Part shown: positions 1-9,900 of the stretch, piece after piece
How the letters are laid out: every line of letters begins with the position of its first letter
Position numbering within the stretch: position 1 is the first letter of the stretch
Assembly (NCBI GenBank): GCA_003116995.1
Contig: BDSL01000030.1
Span: forward strand, 62,001-126,000
DNA: 64,000 nt
Source of the DNA: Yamagishiella unicocca
Lineage: Eukaryota; Chlorophyta; Chlorophyceae; Chlamydomonadales; Volvocaceae
Reading direction: 5' to 3'
The notes under the pieces: model-generated
What the model saw: only the letters and a program-made list of their open reading frames with translations
Databases searched by the model: none
Told to the model about the DNA's origin: nothing
Made by a program: the position numbers and the translations under genes

Positions 1-40
1 CCCCCCCACCTCACTCCCCAACCCCTCCGTGCCGCTCCAG

Positions 41-3000
41 GCCCTCTTGGAGTGCACGCGCGGCGAGGACCTGGCCCAGATGTCGCAGGAGGAGCCCGCC
101 TACGCCTTCTCCACCGTCACGATCGTGATAACCGTCATCAGCAGCTTCGACCTGAGTCTGCCGCACGAGAAGGCGCCGGAGCGGCGGGCGAGCTGGGTGC
201 GGGCCACCCAGGCGCTCACGCTAGGCCGGCTGGGCGAGCTGGGCTGGGTGCAAGCGGCGGCTCTGCTGCACCGGATGGAGTCGGGCGGATGCGCTCCGGA
301 ACCACAGTGGCTGGCGGACTTTTACAAGTAGGCAGGGCTGGGGTGGGGATGTGGGGGGATGTGAAGGGGCGCCGCGGGGCGTATAGAGTCAGGCCCGGTC
401 TATAGCTGGCTCGTCGACACTTTTAGTTGGTGGTGATGACGTCGATGGCGTCATGATGGTCCTGATGCGGTTGTGAATGTTGCGACCTGCCGTGCAGGGG
501 CTTCGAGTCGGAGGCCGCCACCTTACCGCCGCTTGAGCTGGAGTCCGTGGCGAGGGCGGTGAGCGCTGGATACCAGCCAGCGCTGGCGCCCACGCTGCCG
601 GCTCGGCTGGCGGCGGCGCTGGAGGACCGCATGCGCGAGTTTGCAGTTGGCGACCCGCGAGTCATCGTGGGCCTGCTGAATGCTGTGGGGCTTATGGGCC
701 ACGTGGTTCGTACGGAGGTACTGCAGGCCGCGGAGGCGGTCTTGACGGCCCCGCTGGCGGCGGCACCTCGCGTGCTGGAGGAGTCGATGGCCATGATAGC
801 GGCTCAGGCGGAGAGTGCCGACCCAGCGCAGGCGGAGCAGGTGGCCGCGGCGATGTCGTCCGCGGAGGCAGCGGAGGACATGATGAACGAGGTCGCCCTG
901 GTGGAGCTGTGCCAGGTGGGGTGGCTGCGGCTTGTGGGTGTGAGGGTTTCGAGGAAGGCCCACATGCGAGAAACACCGTTTAGGTGTGAGGGCAGGTATG
1001 AGAGGAAACCCGTTGGGCGGCACTTGTGCGATGCGACCCGGTCCCTCCTCATCGTGTTGCGACCCGGTCCCTCCTCACCCCCCCACACCTACCGCTCCCC
1101 ACTTCCCCGGCTGCAGGCTCTGAACCAGCACGCCTACCGGCCCGGACCCAAGCTCGTGGACGCGATTATGAACGCAGCCTACTTCCTGCACGTCGGCACC
1201 GTCCAGTTCAGGCTGCAGCTGAGTTCGAAGCCGTGGGACAAAGTGCAGCAGCCGCGGCTGGCGTGGCAGCATCTGACCTGCCTGGGGTTCGTGCTGACTT
1301 CGCTGGTGGAGTGGGGCGTGCTGCCGACGGAGCGGTGGCGCGCGGAGGCGGCAGCGGCGGTGGCGGTGGTGGCGGGCATGGGCGATGAGCGGACGCTGGA
1401 GGATCCCGGCAGGGACTTCCCGATGATGATGACGGCTATGAGGGTGGGTGCGGGACTGGCGAAGGGGCTGGATGGTCACCGGTGGGGGTCCTGTTTCGCA
1501 CAGCGGCGTACCGCCGACAGGTGTTCCGGGGCTGGCGGCAATGCCGGAGTGAGGATGGCATGAGAGGGCGTCGGTGGGTTACGCACTAGTGTCGACAGCC
1601 ATTCCGCAGCCGCGCGGATAAGGGGTTCGCAGCCCCTGCCGTGGCACTGGCCGGACACGTCGCTGCTCGTCCCGTTGCATCGCCCCCCACCCTCCCCCGT
1701 CCGTGGCCCACACACAAATCCTCTCGGCCCCTGAGCCCCCGGCGCTAACTCCCCCCGGCCAACTCCCTCGGCCGCAGGTCATGGCGGAGTGGCGGCAGCC
1801 CTTCAGCGAGGTGCAGCTCGGAGCCCTGGAGGAGGCGCTGGTCGAGCGGATGGACATGTGCGAGAGGCGGAACATTCCGTACGACACGCAGCTGGCGGTG
1901 CAGATTGGGGACGTGCTGATGGCCGCGCGCGAGGGGCGGTCGACCGGCAGCGACACTCGCGACGGCGGCGGCGAGGAGCTGCGTGGCAGGCGGGGGCCGG
2001 AGTCGGGCGGGGGACTGCCCACCGGCACGCGCGGCGCGACCGCGGCGGCGTCAGCTTCGACGGCGGCGTTTTCGTCCTTCCGTGCCGCCAGCGGGTGGAC
2101 GGGAGGCGATAGGTCGCCGGTTTCTGCTGCTGCTTCTGCGGGCGCTGGGTTAGGCGAGGTGGAGGCCGCGGAGTTCCGGGACCTGCTCGATGACGCCCTT
2201 GAGGGCCTGTCCTCACCCAACGAGGAGGGGGCGTTGTTGGAGGTAGCCGGCGCCGGCGCCTCGATCAGCGCGGCGCAGGCGGCGGTAGAGATTGCAGAGG
2301 CCGCCAGAGTGGCGCAGCGGACGCAGCCGCACGTCATGACGGACGAGGCTAACTTGTCTGTGTCGTCGTCCGTGGCCCCGCCTGCCAGCGCGGCATCCGC
2401 GTCGACATCGGGTTCACGGGAGGCGCCGGCGGCAGGCACGGCACCAGCGCCAACGCCCACGCCCGCGCCCGCGCCTGCCGTGGACGCCCCCAGCACACGA
2501 ATTCCCTTCCGCCGCCTCACACCCGCGGAGCGGGCAGGTGCCTCCCGGCGGACGGCGGCATCGCCAGGCGCACCGCCGGCACCGCCCGCCGGCATGGACT
2601 CCGATACCGCAGACGGACGGCGGCGCCGCGACGCCGCCATCGCCCAGCTGCTGCAGCTCCTACCCACACAGTCCAGACCGCGGCAGCAGCAGTCGCCGGC
2701 TGCGGTGAAGGAGGAGGAGGACCTGGCGAGTGACGAGGACCTGATGGCCGCATCGACGGCACCGCCGGCTGCGGCTGCCGCCGCCGCCAGGCCCGGCTTC
2801 GGTGTCGGCAAGGCAGGGAGCAGCAATGGCAGGGCGCGTGGTCGGGGCCTGGGCAGCGCACAGCTTGGCCGCGATAGCAGCGCCAAATCAAGTTCAGGCG
2901 CTGCTGTAGGTGCTGATGTGAGCTCGCGGCGGGCAGGATCCATGGATCCGAACGACCCCAGCACCTGGAGCTTGTTGGATCGGGAGCTAGAGGACGCGGG

Positions 3001-3064
3001 TTTCGGAGCGGCGCGGGGGGAGGGTGCTGTGCAGGTCGTCGAGCCCGAGGTGATCGACCCATAG
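41..3064 (+). CDS. Unrecognised large protein, 3' part (5' exons outside window)
   Basis: Four exons join cleanly in phase: 41-327, 498-915, 1117-1443 and 1778-3064 (stop TAG). The first 40 bases are a pyrimidine-rich intron end finishing in CAG, so exon 41 is internal and the start codon lies upstream of the window. About 772 residues are visible. The first ~340 are alpha-helical, Leu/Ala-rich, with phrases such as RVIVGLLNAVGLMGHVV and LTCLGFVLTSLVEWGVLP spaced like a helical-repeat protein. The last exon is disordered, rich in Ala, Ser, Pro and Gly, ending in an acidic tail. The helical part resembles the general style of algal organelle RNA-binding helical-repeat proteins (OPR/FASTK-like), but I see no diagnostic motif, so no function is assigned. 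Splice junctions are well supported; the product is unknown. Confidence 0.75.
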
Positions 3065-3404
3065 ATTGCAGTAGATACGCATCATGATGGGCCGGGGCGG
3101 TAGTAGCTGTAGGAGCGGCCTCCGGGCGACGTCACGGTGTTTCGCCGGCAGGCTATGGCAGCCGGCTGCAGCTGAGGATTTCGTGGGGTGTCAAGATGTC
3201 AATGCGCTGGGCGCATGGGGGAGGACCTCCTACGTGGGCGCGGCCAGGAGAGCAGCTTTCCACGCTGTGATGTGTTTTGATGCACTCCTGGGAGGAGTCT
3301 AGCACGTGGTGAATGGTTTTTGCACGTGGAGTTCATCGATGCTCCTAACGATTGGTTAAGCGTAAAACAGCTCGCCAGCATAGTCTGGGTTGGAGTTTGG
3401 TAGG

Positions 3405-3490
3405 ATGGCGGTGTGGTGGAGTGGTGGTGTGGTGGAGTGGTGGTGTGGTGGTGGAGTAATGTGGTGGTGTGGTGGTGTGGAGTGGAGGAG
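3405..3490. repeat. GTGGTGTGGTGGA-type minisatellite
   Basis: A run of imperfect GGTGTGGTGGAGT units lies in the presumed 3' flank of the preceding gene. It is purely G/T-rich on the + strand and accounts for several spurious open frames across it. Confidence 0.8.
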
Positions 3491-3934
3491 TGCGGCAGAT
3501 GGAGTGCCGCTGCGACCGACCGTGAGGCGGGTGTCCCTTTGCGGCATTGCAGAGCTGGCTGGGGTCGACGTTCGGAGGACGAAGGGAGCGGAGTTGTATG
3601 GTTGCGAGTGTGTGCCAGCTAGTGCAAGTACCTCACGCTCGAGTAGCCCGGGTAGTAGCGATCAATACTGCCGTATTACGGCTATCACTGGTTTGCCTGA
3701 GGCGATTTGATGTTGATTCTTGGAGTAAGGAGGGTGTCGAAGGCTGCGATAGAGTCCGGACGAGTGGTAGCAAGTACTTAAGAGGGCGATTTGTCACGCC
3801 CCCAAACCGTATTAGCAACACGCAACACCGAGACAACCGCGCCCGGGTCGTTCCGGTTTCCTACCTGGGAGCCGAACCATCCAACAGCACAGGCAGCTTT
3901 TCCTCTGGAAAGACGTGATACAACACCAGTGATA

Positions 3935-4337
3935 ATGACGCTTAACGTCAAATCATCAGAGACGCAGGGCCCAGCTGCCCACGAAGTGCACGTGCCGGCG
4001 GTGGGTCGAGCGAATAGAGCGGTACAGCAGTTTCTCAGCGGTTACTACAGCAAATGTCTTGAAACTGGAAAACCACGTATGGACGCTCTAGATACGTGAG
4101 TATGTATGCTTCCAGCATACTTGCTTGCTGATAGCGGCGCAGACGTGCGCTTGTCGCCGCCCGCGAGTTATACTTGGGTTGATGTTCCCGTGGGCAGCAG
4201 AGGAGGTCCTCCTGGCATCCCTTATTAGCAACAGTCACACAGCACGACCTGCCGTCACTCATAAAATCTTGGAAACACGCATGATGGCGCGAATGAAGGC
4301 TCTGCTCTGCCAACTGCTGCGCTACGGTGAAGTCTAG
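3935..4337 (+). CDS. Possible small two-exon gene, 89 aa, unrecognised
   Basis: Exon 3935-4095 starts with ATG (MTLNVKSSETQGP) and ends at a strong GTGAGT donor. Exon 4229-4337 begins after a pyrimidine-rich tract ending TTATTAG and continues in phase to a TAG stop. The joined product is 89 residues, basic, predicted helical, with Met/Arg-rich text near the C-terminus (ILETRMMARMKALL). The frame is also open upstream of the ATG to 3791, so the true start could be earlier. No domain is recognised. The support is only the ATG, donor, acceptor and phase agreement, so this may be a spurious join or the beginning of a degraded gene. Confidence 0.35.
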
Positions 4338-5025
4338 TGCGGACTGGGAATTCGCGAACCGAACGGTTGCCTTCCTTGCCGGTCGAGTGCGTCCAATCGA
4401 CCCAGCCAGAAGACGACATGCACGCACCGGCGCTGAACGAATTCGCTTTGTTTCTAGCCAGCCAGCGAGCATCAAAAGGAGCGAGGGCTTTCCCTAAGTT
4501 TTGATGACCACCCGACTCCGCCCGCCAGACTCCGCCCGACTATAAGGCTTTTGTGGCGGGTTGCGTGCCCGCCATGGGCGACGTTGTGCGCAATGTTTGT
4601 TGAATGGTCACAACATAAACGCAGCTGGTGACAATGCATGTGCGCTGGACTAATGCGCAGGCGCTCATTGGTTGTGCGCCATGGTGCCTGCCCGTCGGCC
4701 TACCTCCCGGCCTCCCAACGTCGGAAGCGGCACCTACCGACGGAAAAATAACAGCCGCGAAAATATACATATGATGTAATCGATGGTGCCTGAGCAGGTT
4801 CTGCGTAACGAGCTCCTCTTGCGGTACTACAACTTTAGAGTGCACCCTTCGTGTTTCGCCACGATCGCTTGGGTGTAAAGCTTATGACGCTGCTGACGCT
4901 GCACTGTATTGCGGGACTTGCGGTCTGGCGCTACTAGCCACGCCGGGCTGCTCCCGTTGGTGTACCGTGTGCGCCGCAGCTTTCCATGACGACGTTTGGA
5001 TGCTTGGAGAACGGGGCACCACTGA

Positions 5026-5171
5026 ACCCACTGTAACCGTTACAACAACAACCACTGAACCCACCGCCCCGTAGCGGCAGGCAGCCGATGCGGGCCTGCG
5101 ACGTGCATGCACCAGTAGTAGTAACTGTTAGTAACGGTTACAGTGGGCTCCAGGCCAGACGGTAGAACCAT
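5026..5171. repeat. Inverted copies of a GTAACGGTTAC-containing repeat
   Basis: GTAACCGTTAC at 5033-5043 lies in inverted orientation to GTAACGGTTAC at 5131-5141. The right copy continues as CAGTGGGCTCCAGGCCAGA and then GGTAGAACCAT. Nearly the same extended sequence recurs at 9853-9898, and the core alone recurs at 5405-5415. This looks like the end of a short dispersed element. Confidence 0.5.
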
Positions 5172-6435
5172 ATGGCGGCTGCTGCGGGGGCTCGTCTCAT
5201 TTGCTCCGGGCGCCGGCTGCCCCGGCGGCGGTGGTGTGTAGGGCTTAATTTCATTCCGCGCAAGGCCGCCTGCCAAGGCCCATCCCCGCTGTCCACGGGT
5301 GAACGTTTTTCAGACACGCCAGGGCTTGGTGGTCAGCCATAACTGTTTGCGTTTGCAAACCAACCTGGCGTTACAGCTTGGCTCAGATGATGGCGCGAGC
5401 ACGGTGTAACCGTTACAACTACCGTCGCGACGAGTCGGCGCCAACTCCAAAATCAGTGGTTAGCCGCGCTGGCCAACAGGGCCGCTAAGCACGCACGGAC
5501 GGCGGCGAGGAGCACGCATAATCGCGACCTAGGGCCAACACTGGCAAGCGCGCTGAGCGCGTATGCCTCAGCAGTACTAGAAGTCGGCAATGGGGGGCGC
5601 ATATGGCCGCAAACCCAATCATGTGCGCAGCATCACGCACGACAAAACGAAGTCATTAGGTCATCACTGCGCCCGGGTCCCTGGACGCCCCGTAGGTCAA
5701 GTACGAAGGTTAGGTGTGGCGCGGCTCTTGAACTACTCACTCAAGGCTCCGCCATTCGTTGAATGCTGGTCGCCAATAGCAATCCTAACCGCTGTCAATT
5801 GTCAAAGGTTGAAAGTATGCACGATGCTCCTGGCATACGATATGTCGCGCGCGTCAGTGGGTCACATACAGGCGGGAATATCGGACCGATTTCCAGCAAT
5901 ACAGCTCCAAAAATAGCGGCTGGCCAATGGGAAACAGTGGGAAGCCTGCGAAGCAAGGCGGGCACGACTTCATTCGACATCGCCCATTCTCATGAAACAT
6001 GGGGTATGGCTGGACGGTGTCTGCAGATGTCTGTAACCTGGGTGCAGTAGATTCAAGGCCCTTCTCAGTAGGCGATAGGCTACAGTGTTCGGTAGGTGTT
6101 GCATAACTATCTCACGCCTCCAAGGTCACTACAAGTTCCATGGCGCTAGAACCTGCAACAAACACTAAGACAGCTTGATACTGGCCTGCGTGCATGGTCC
6201 AGTGGAGCGCCGAGCCATTGAGGATTGAGCTCTCTTCCTAGATAGGCTTCTACGTGTCCTTAGGTTCTATGATGGCGAGCAATGTTCTGCAAACACCCCT
6301 TGTACCGGTATCTTGGGACAGCCCGAAGAAGCAACATGTCCGTCCGTTACAGGAACTCATCTGACTGGTTTTGCCAGCTACAGGAGGCTAACGCGTTCGT
6401 CCATCCATAGTCATCAATGTATGGATGTGGTAACA

Positions 6436-6490
6436 GATACTAGATCCAGATATTAAATCCAGATACTAGATTCAGATACTAGATCCAGGA
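6436..6490. repeat. Short AT-rich tandem repeat
   Basis: Four imperfect units of the type AGATACTAGATCC follow one another. Intergenic, with no associated gene. Confidence 0.7.
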
Positions 6491-6669
6491 CATCAGGAGG
6501 TACCGCTAAAACTTGATTGAATCCGGACAATAATGTACCTAGCTGCCGGGCCTGTTTGCTCATGCCATTAATGCTGGCCAACCTGCAACATGTCTTGGCC
6601 TATCATTGCCATCCAAGCAATCTGCAGGCCTTATCAACCAATTAATCCAAGGTACGCAACGGCGCAGGG

Positions 6670-6674
6670 TTACA
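6670..6674 (-). terminator. Candidate poly(A) signal TGTAA for the secreted repeat protein
   Basis: TTACA on the + strand reads TGTAA on the - strand, about 250 nt beyond the stop codon at 6922. TGTAA is the usual green-algal polyadenylation signal. The site is inferred from motif and distance only. Confidence 0.4.
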
Positions 6675-6921
6675 GCGCGGGCAACACACAATGTTCTCTA
6701 ACCAGTGTCGCTTGCATACACAATAGGTATGCACTTGTAACCAGTACATTGTATGTACACATATATACAAAAACATTTATGTATCCATCTCCTTGTGGGA
6801 ACGATATGTATAACGTCGGTATTGGCGTCGATCACACAGCAGTCACCTCCCGCACGCAGCTGCCAATGGTCCACTAGTTGCTGCCCGGACTCAGGCGGCC
6901 GAGCAAGCGAATCACCACTCC

Positions 6922-9900
6922 TTACAGCAGCCCGTCATCAGTGCTTGGAATGGTGTAGTCGTAATCCTCTGTGTTGTAGCCAGCGCGGCTGGCGAATGGG
7001 TTGATGCAGTCCACGGGACTGGTTCCCTTAGCGCACGAACCACCGCAGTCAATGTATCCTTTGGGACATCTGTAGCAGCCGAGCAGGCCGGATTCCTTCC
7101 AGCCCGTCTTGCACTGGGACCTGCCGCAACCTGTACAGTGCAAATGGGCATAGGCATAGTTCAAACCCGAGTGGTAATTGGTGTTATGCGAGTGAGGCCC
7201 GCCGCCGGCGGGTCCTCTTCCACTCATGTACGCAGGGGGAGTCACGTATGCTAGCAGCTCACCTGTATCCTCAGTTCCGATGCCCAAAATGACGGTGGGG
7301 TCGAAGCCCTTGCCCGTGCATGCCGGTGCGCCGCAGGAGGGCAGGAACTTGTATGCGCTCAGGCTAATGCCCTGGCCGGCCTCCCACTTGATCTCCTGGC
7401 CGGGTGCGGTGTAGGTCGCCTTGATCCAAGTCTCATTGGATTCGGCCTAAGAGGGGGTTGAGGATGGGGGGGAGGACCGTGGCGCCCTGTTAGGCATTTT
7501 ATTGGACCTAGGTGTATGCACAGCCCCTAAGCTGCTCGATACATGTAGGGCGTGCGCCGTCATTGGGTGCGTTTGCATATGACCAAGCTGCTGGGTCCAT
7601 GCATGGTGATACACGCGGCCGAATGCTGGGTCCATGGTGATGCGCAAATTGGCAGGAAGTAAGACAGGTAGGCCAGCAGTGAAGTGCCGGCAGCATGTTG
7701 GACTGTACTCGCCAGCCGCGCAGATACGCACGCACCGCCAAATCGACGAGGGGCACGCTGCCAGTGTCCCATGTTACACCTCCGCCGCGCGAATCTCCAT
7801 AGTAGCTGCACGATTGGGCCGCAATGACGTTGCCTCCCTTGCTGTCGTAGTAGGAGCCGTGTGCATACTGGCCGACGTACACGATGGGCTTGCCGTTCGT
7901 CTCCTAAGCAAACGTACGTGCATACAGTACGGCGGTAGGGTCAGAAGCAGCGAGTTTATGGCATTATTGCAAAGACATCCCAGCCAGGCAACATGCATGC
8001 GTCTTCGTCTTTGAGCTTAGTGTTTGGTATGTACCCTACGCTCGCTACCCAGTTTGTGTTGCGGATTTACGATCGGCAATTGACTGCCCCATTGCACACC
8101 CAACAGCTACAGCCACTATTGCAGCGTGTCGATGAAGTAACTTCAGTAACTTCTCAGGGTATCGGTACGCTAGACAGGTAACATCGCTGCCAATGACAAG
8201 CTAGTCGATATCGTGACTGGCCCTTGCCAGCAACCCTTGCACTCACGAGCGAAGCCCCTCCTCACCGAAAAGCCGTTCCTGCCGGCAACACGCGTGTAAT
8301 AGCCGCCGTGTTGGCCGTACGACACCGCGGCGACCTCGGACCTGTCCGTGGATAGGATGACCGTGATGGCCTCCCAGTCCGCCTGGTGGGCGCCCTTCTC
8401 GACCGGGGAGGTCATGCAGGGCGGCTGCCACGCATAGAAGAAGTGGTACTTGATCCTGACTTGGGCGCCGCACGTGCTGACCCCGTAGTACACGTGCGCA
8501 TTTGGGTCACGTGGCTTGTAGAGCCACTCATTCATGGGGCACACCTTCTGCGTGCAGCCTGCGGGTAGGCGACGGGTGACGAAGGGCACGGCAGGGTCAA
8601 GAACTGCAATGGCTTCTCAACAGCCGTGTCGAGTCCCTCCGACATCCATTCCAACCCTCATCCTATTCGTCATCCGCCGATGGAACAGCCTGCCAGAAAT
8701 GAAGCAGGGCATCTCTATTGAAGCGGGTGGCATATACCCGTACACCAGACGACTGCCATCAGGCGTCCGCCCTGATAGGTCGTTTAGTCGACATCGATTC
8801 GCAGGCCTGCCCACAAAGCGGGTCTCACGAGTAGTGGAGCGCCTCGCTAGCGCAATAGCCAGTCGAGTAGCTAACTGGCAGAAGCCAGCAATCAAGGCAG
8901 GGAATTACATAGCTCGTGCATCGGGTGTTCCACCGCAGCACAGATGCCGACAGCACCTACCAGCCTCATAGTAGGTTTGCGCCGTCGATGGGTAACCCCG
9001 AGCGTCCGAGTAGAACTTGAGGACGGGGGCAAAGCGCCGGGCGAGAGCGGCGAGTACCGGGTCGGGGGGTCCTACGTTCATATGTGCCAAGCAGCAAATA
9101 GGCGAAGGAGGGTTCGTTGGTTACTGCACCTCCCGAATGCATGCTTGTTACTCATAAATACCGCGATGCTGAATGCCGATCCCGGCTACCTGTCACCAGT
9201 AATGGCGCCAGTAGTATCGGCATCAGTGAGTGTACGTACGGATGTTAGGTTGGTGAAGAATATGTGCCGCACCCGACGCTAATGATCCTGTCAGCGGGTG
9301 CAGCCAGTGCATGGCATCCGCTGGCTTCAAGCTCGGTAACATGCGTGTGCAACACGTGTGCAACACGTTAGCCTTGTTAATGCGTCCCTGTTGCGCAAAT
9401 GCTGAGGCATGCATGATGCTGCCACCTTACTTCCTGTTTGTACATCGATTTGCTAGTTGGATCTTAACAATCAAGCAACCGCCCGGCTGCGGCCAGATAC
9501 TTCCTGCCAGCCCCACAAGAGCCACCAAGTAACCGGATGTTCGCGAGGACTTCAAGCGCCTTCCGGTTAAAGGCTCACCTGCCGATAGGGTGTTGCAGGT
9601 TTGGTTCCCGAGCGAAGGCCGCGGATATTCCCAGGACGGCTTGTAAACCTCCGGTGTAGAGCCCCAGGTCACGCCAGGCACCACGCCGTACTTCGACTTC
9701 CAGTACACGCATATCTTTGAGTCGCAGCTCGAGTCAGCGTACACTTGCTTTTGCTCAGGCGACGCAGTGCCCCAGCTGTAGCCGGGCAGGATCTTGGCGC
9801 TCTCCACGAGTGCGCCGCAGCTCGCGGCATCGATAGGGCCTGCAGTTTCATGTTGTTGTAACGGTTACAGTGGGTTCCAGACCAAGAGGTAGAACCATCG

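Larger units (their letters stand above)
4338..6669. other. Gene-poor intergenic stretch
   Basis: Composition is closer to 50% GC than in the neighbouring exons. No convincing exon chain is visible on either strand. It holds several copies of the GTAACGGTTAC motif (separate entries) and a small AGATCCAGATACT-type repeat at 6436-6490. Confidence 0.6.

Noticed and set aside
1579..2964. 461-residue open frame on the minus strand
   Set aside because: It lies opposite the last exon of the first gene, is Ala/Ser/Pro-rich from GC-biased codons, and has no splice or domain support.
7263..7446. Intron in the final part of the secreted-protein gene (GTGAGC at 7262)
   Set aside because: The frame continues open without a break to the stop at 6922 and no phase-matching acceptor is needed.
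8247..8603. Later donor (GCTC/GTGAGT) for the Vps62-like exon
   Set aside because: It leaves the wrong phase for the next exon, whereas TTTTCG/GTGAGG at 8266 joins in frame to ETNGKPIVYVGQ.
8247..8603. NLP (NPP1, necrosis-inducing) domain suggested by the DWE motif
   Set aside because: The heptapeptide differs (AHQADWE instead of the NLP pattern) and the downstream HGGYYT and AHGSYYD motifs fit Vps62/DUF946 better.
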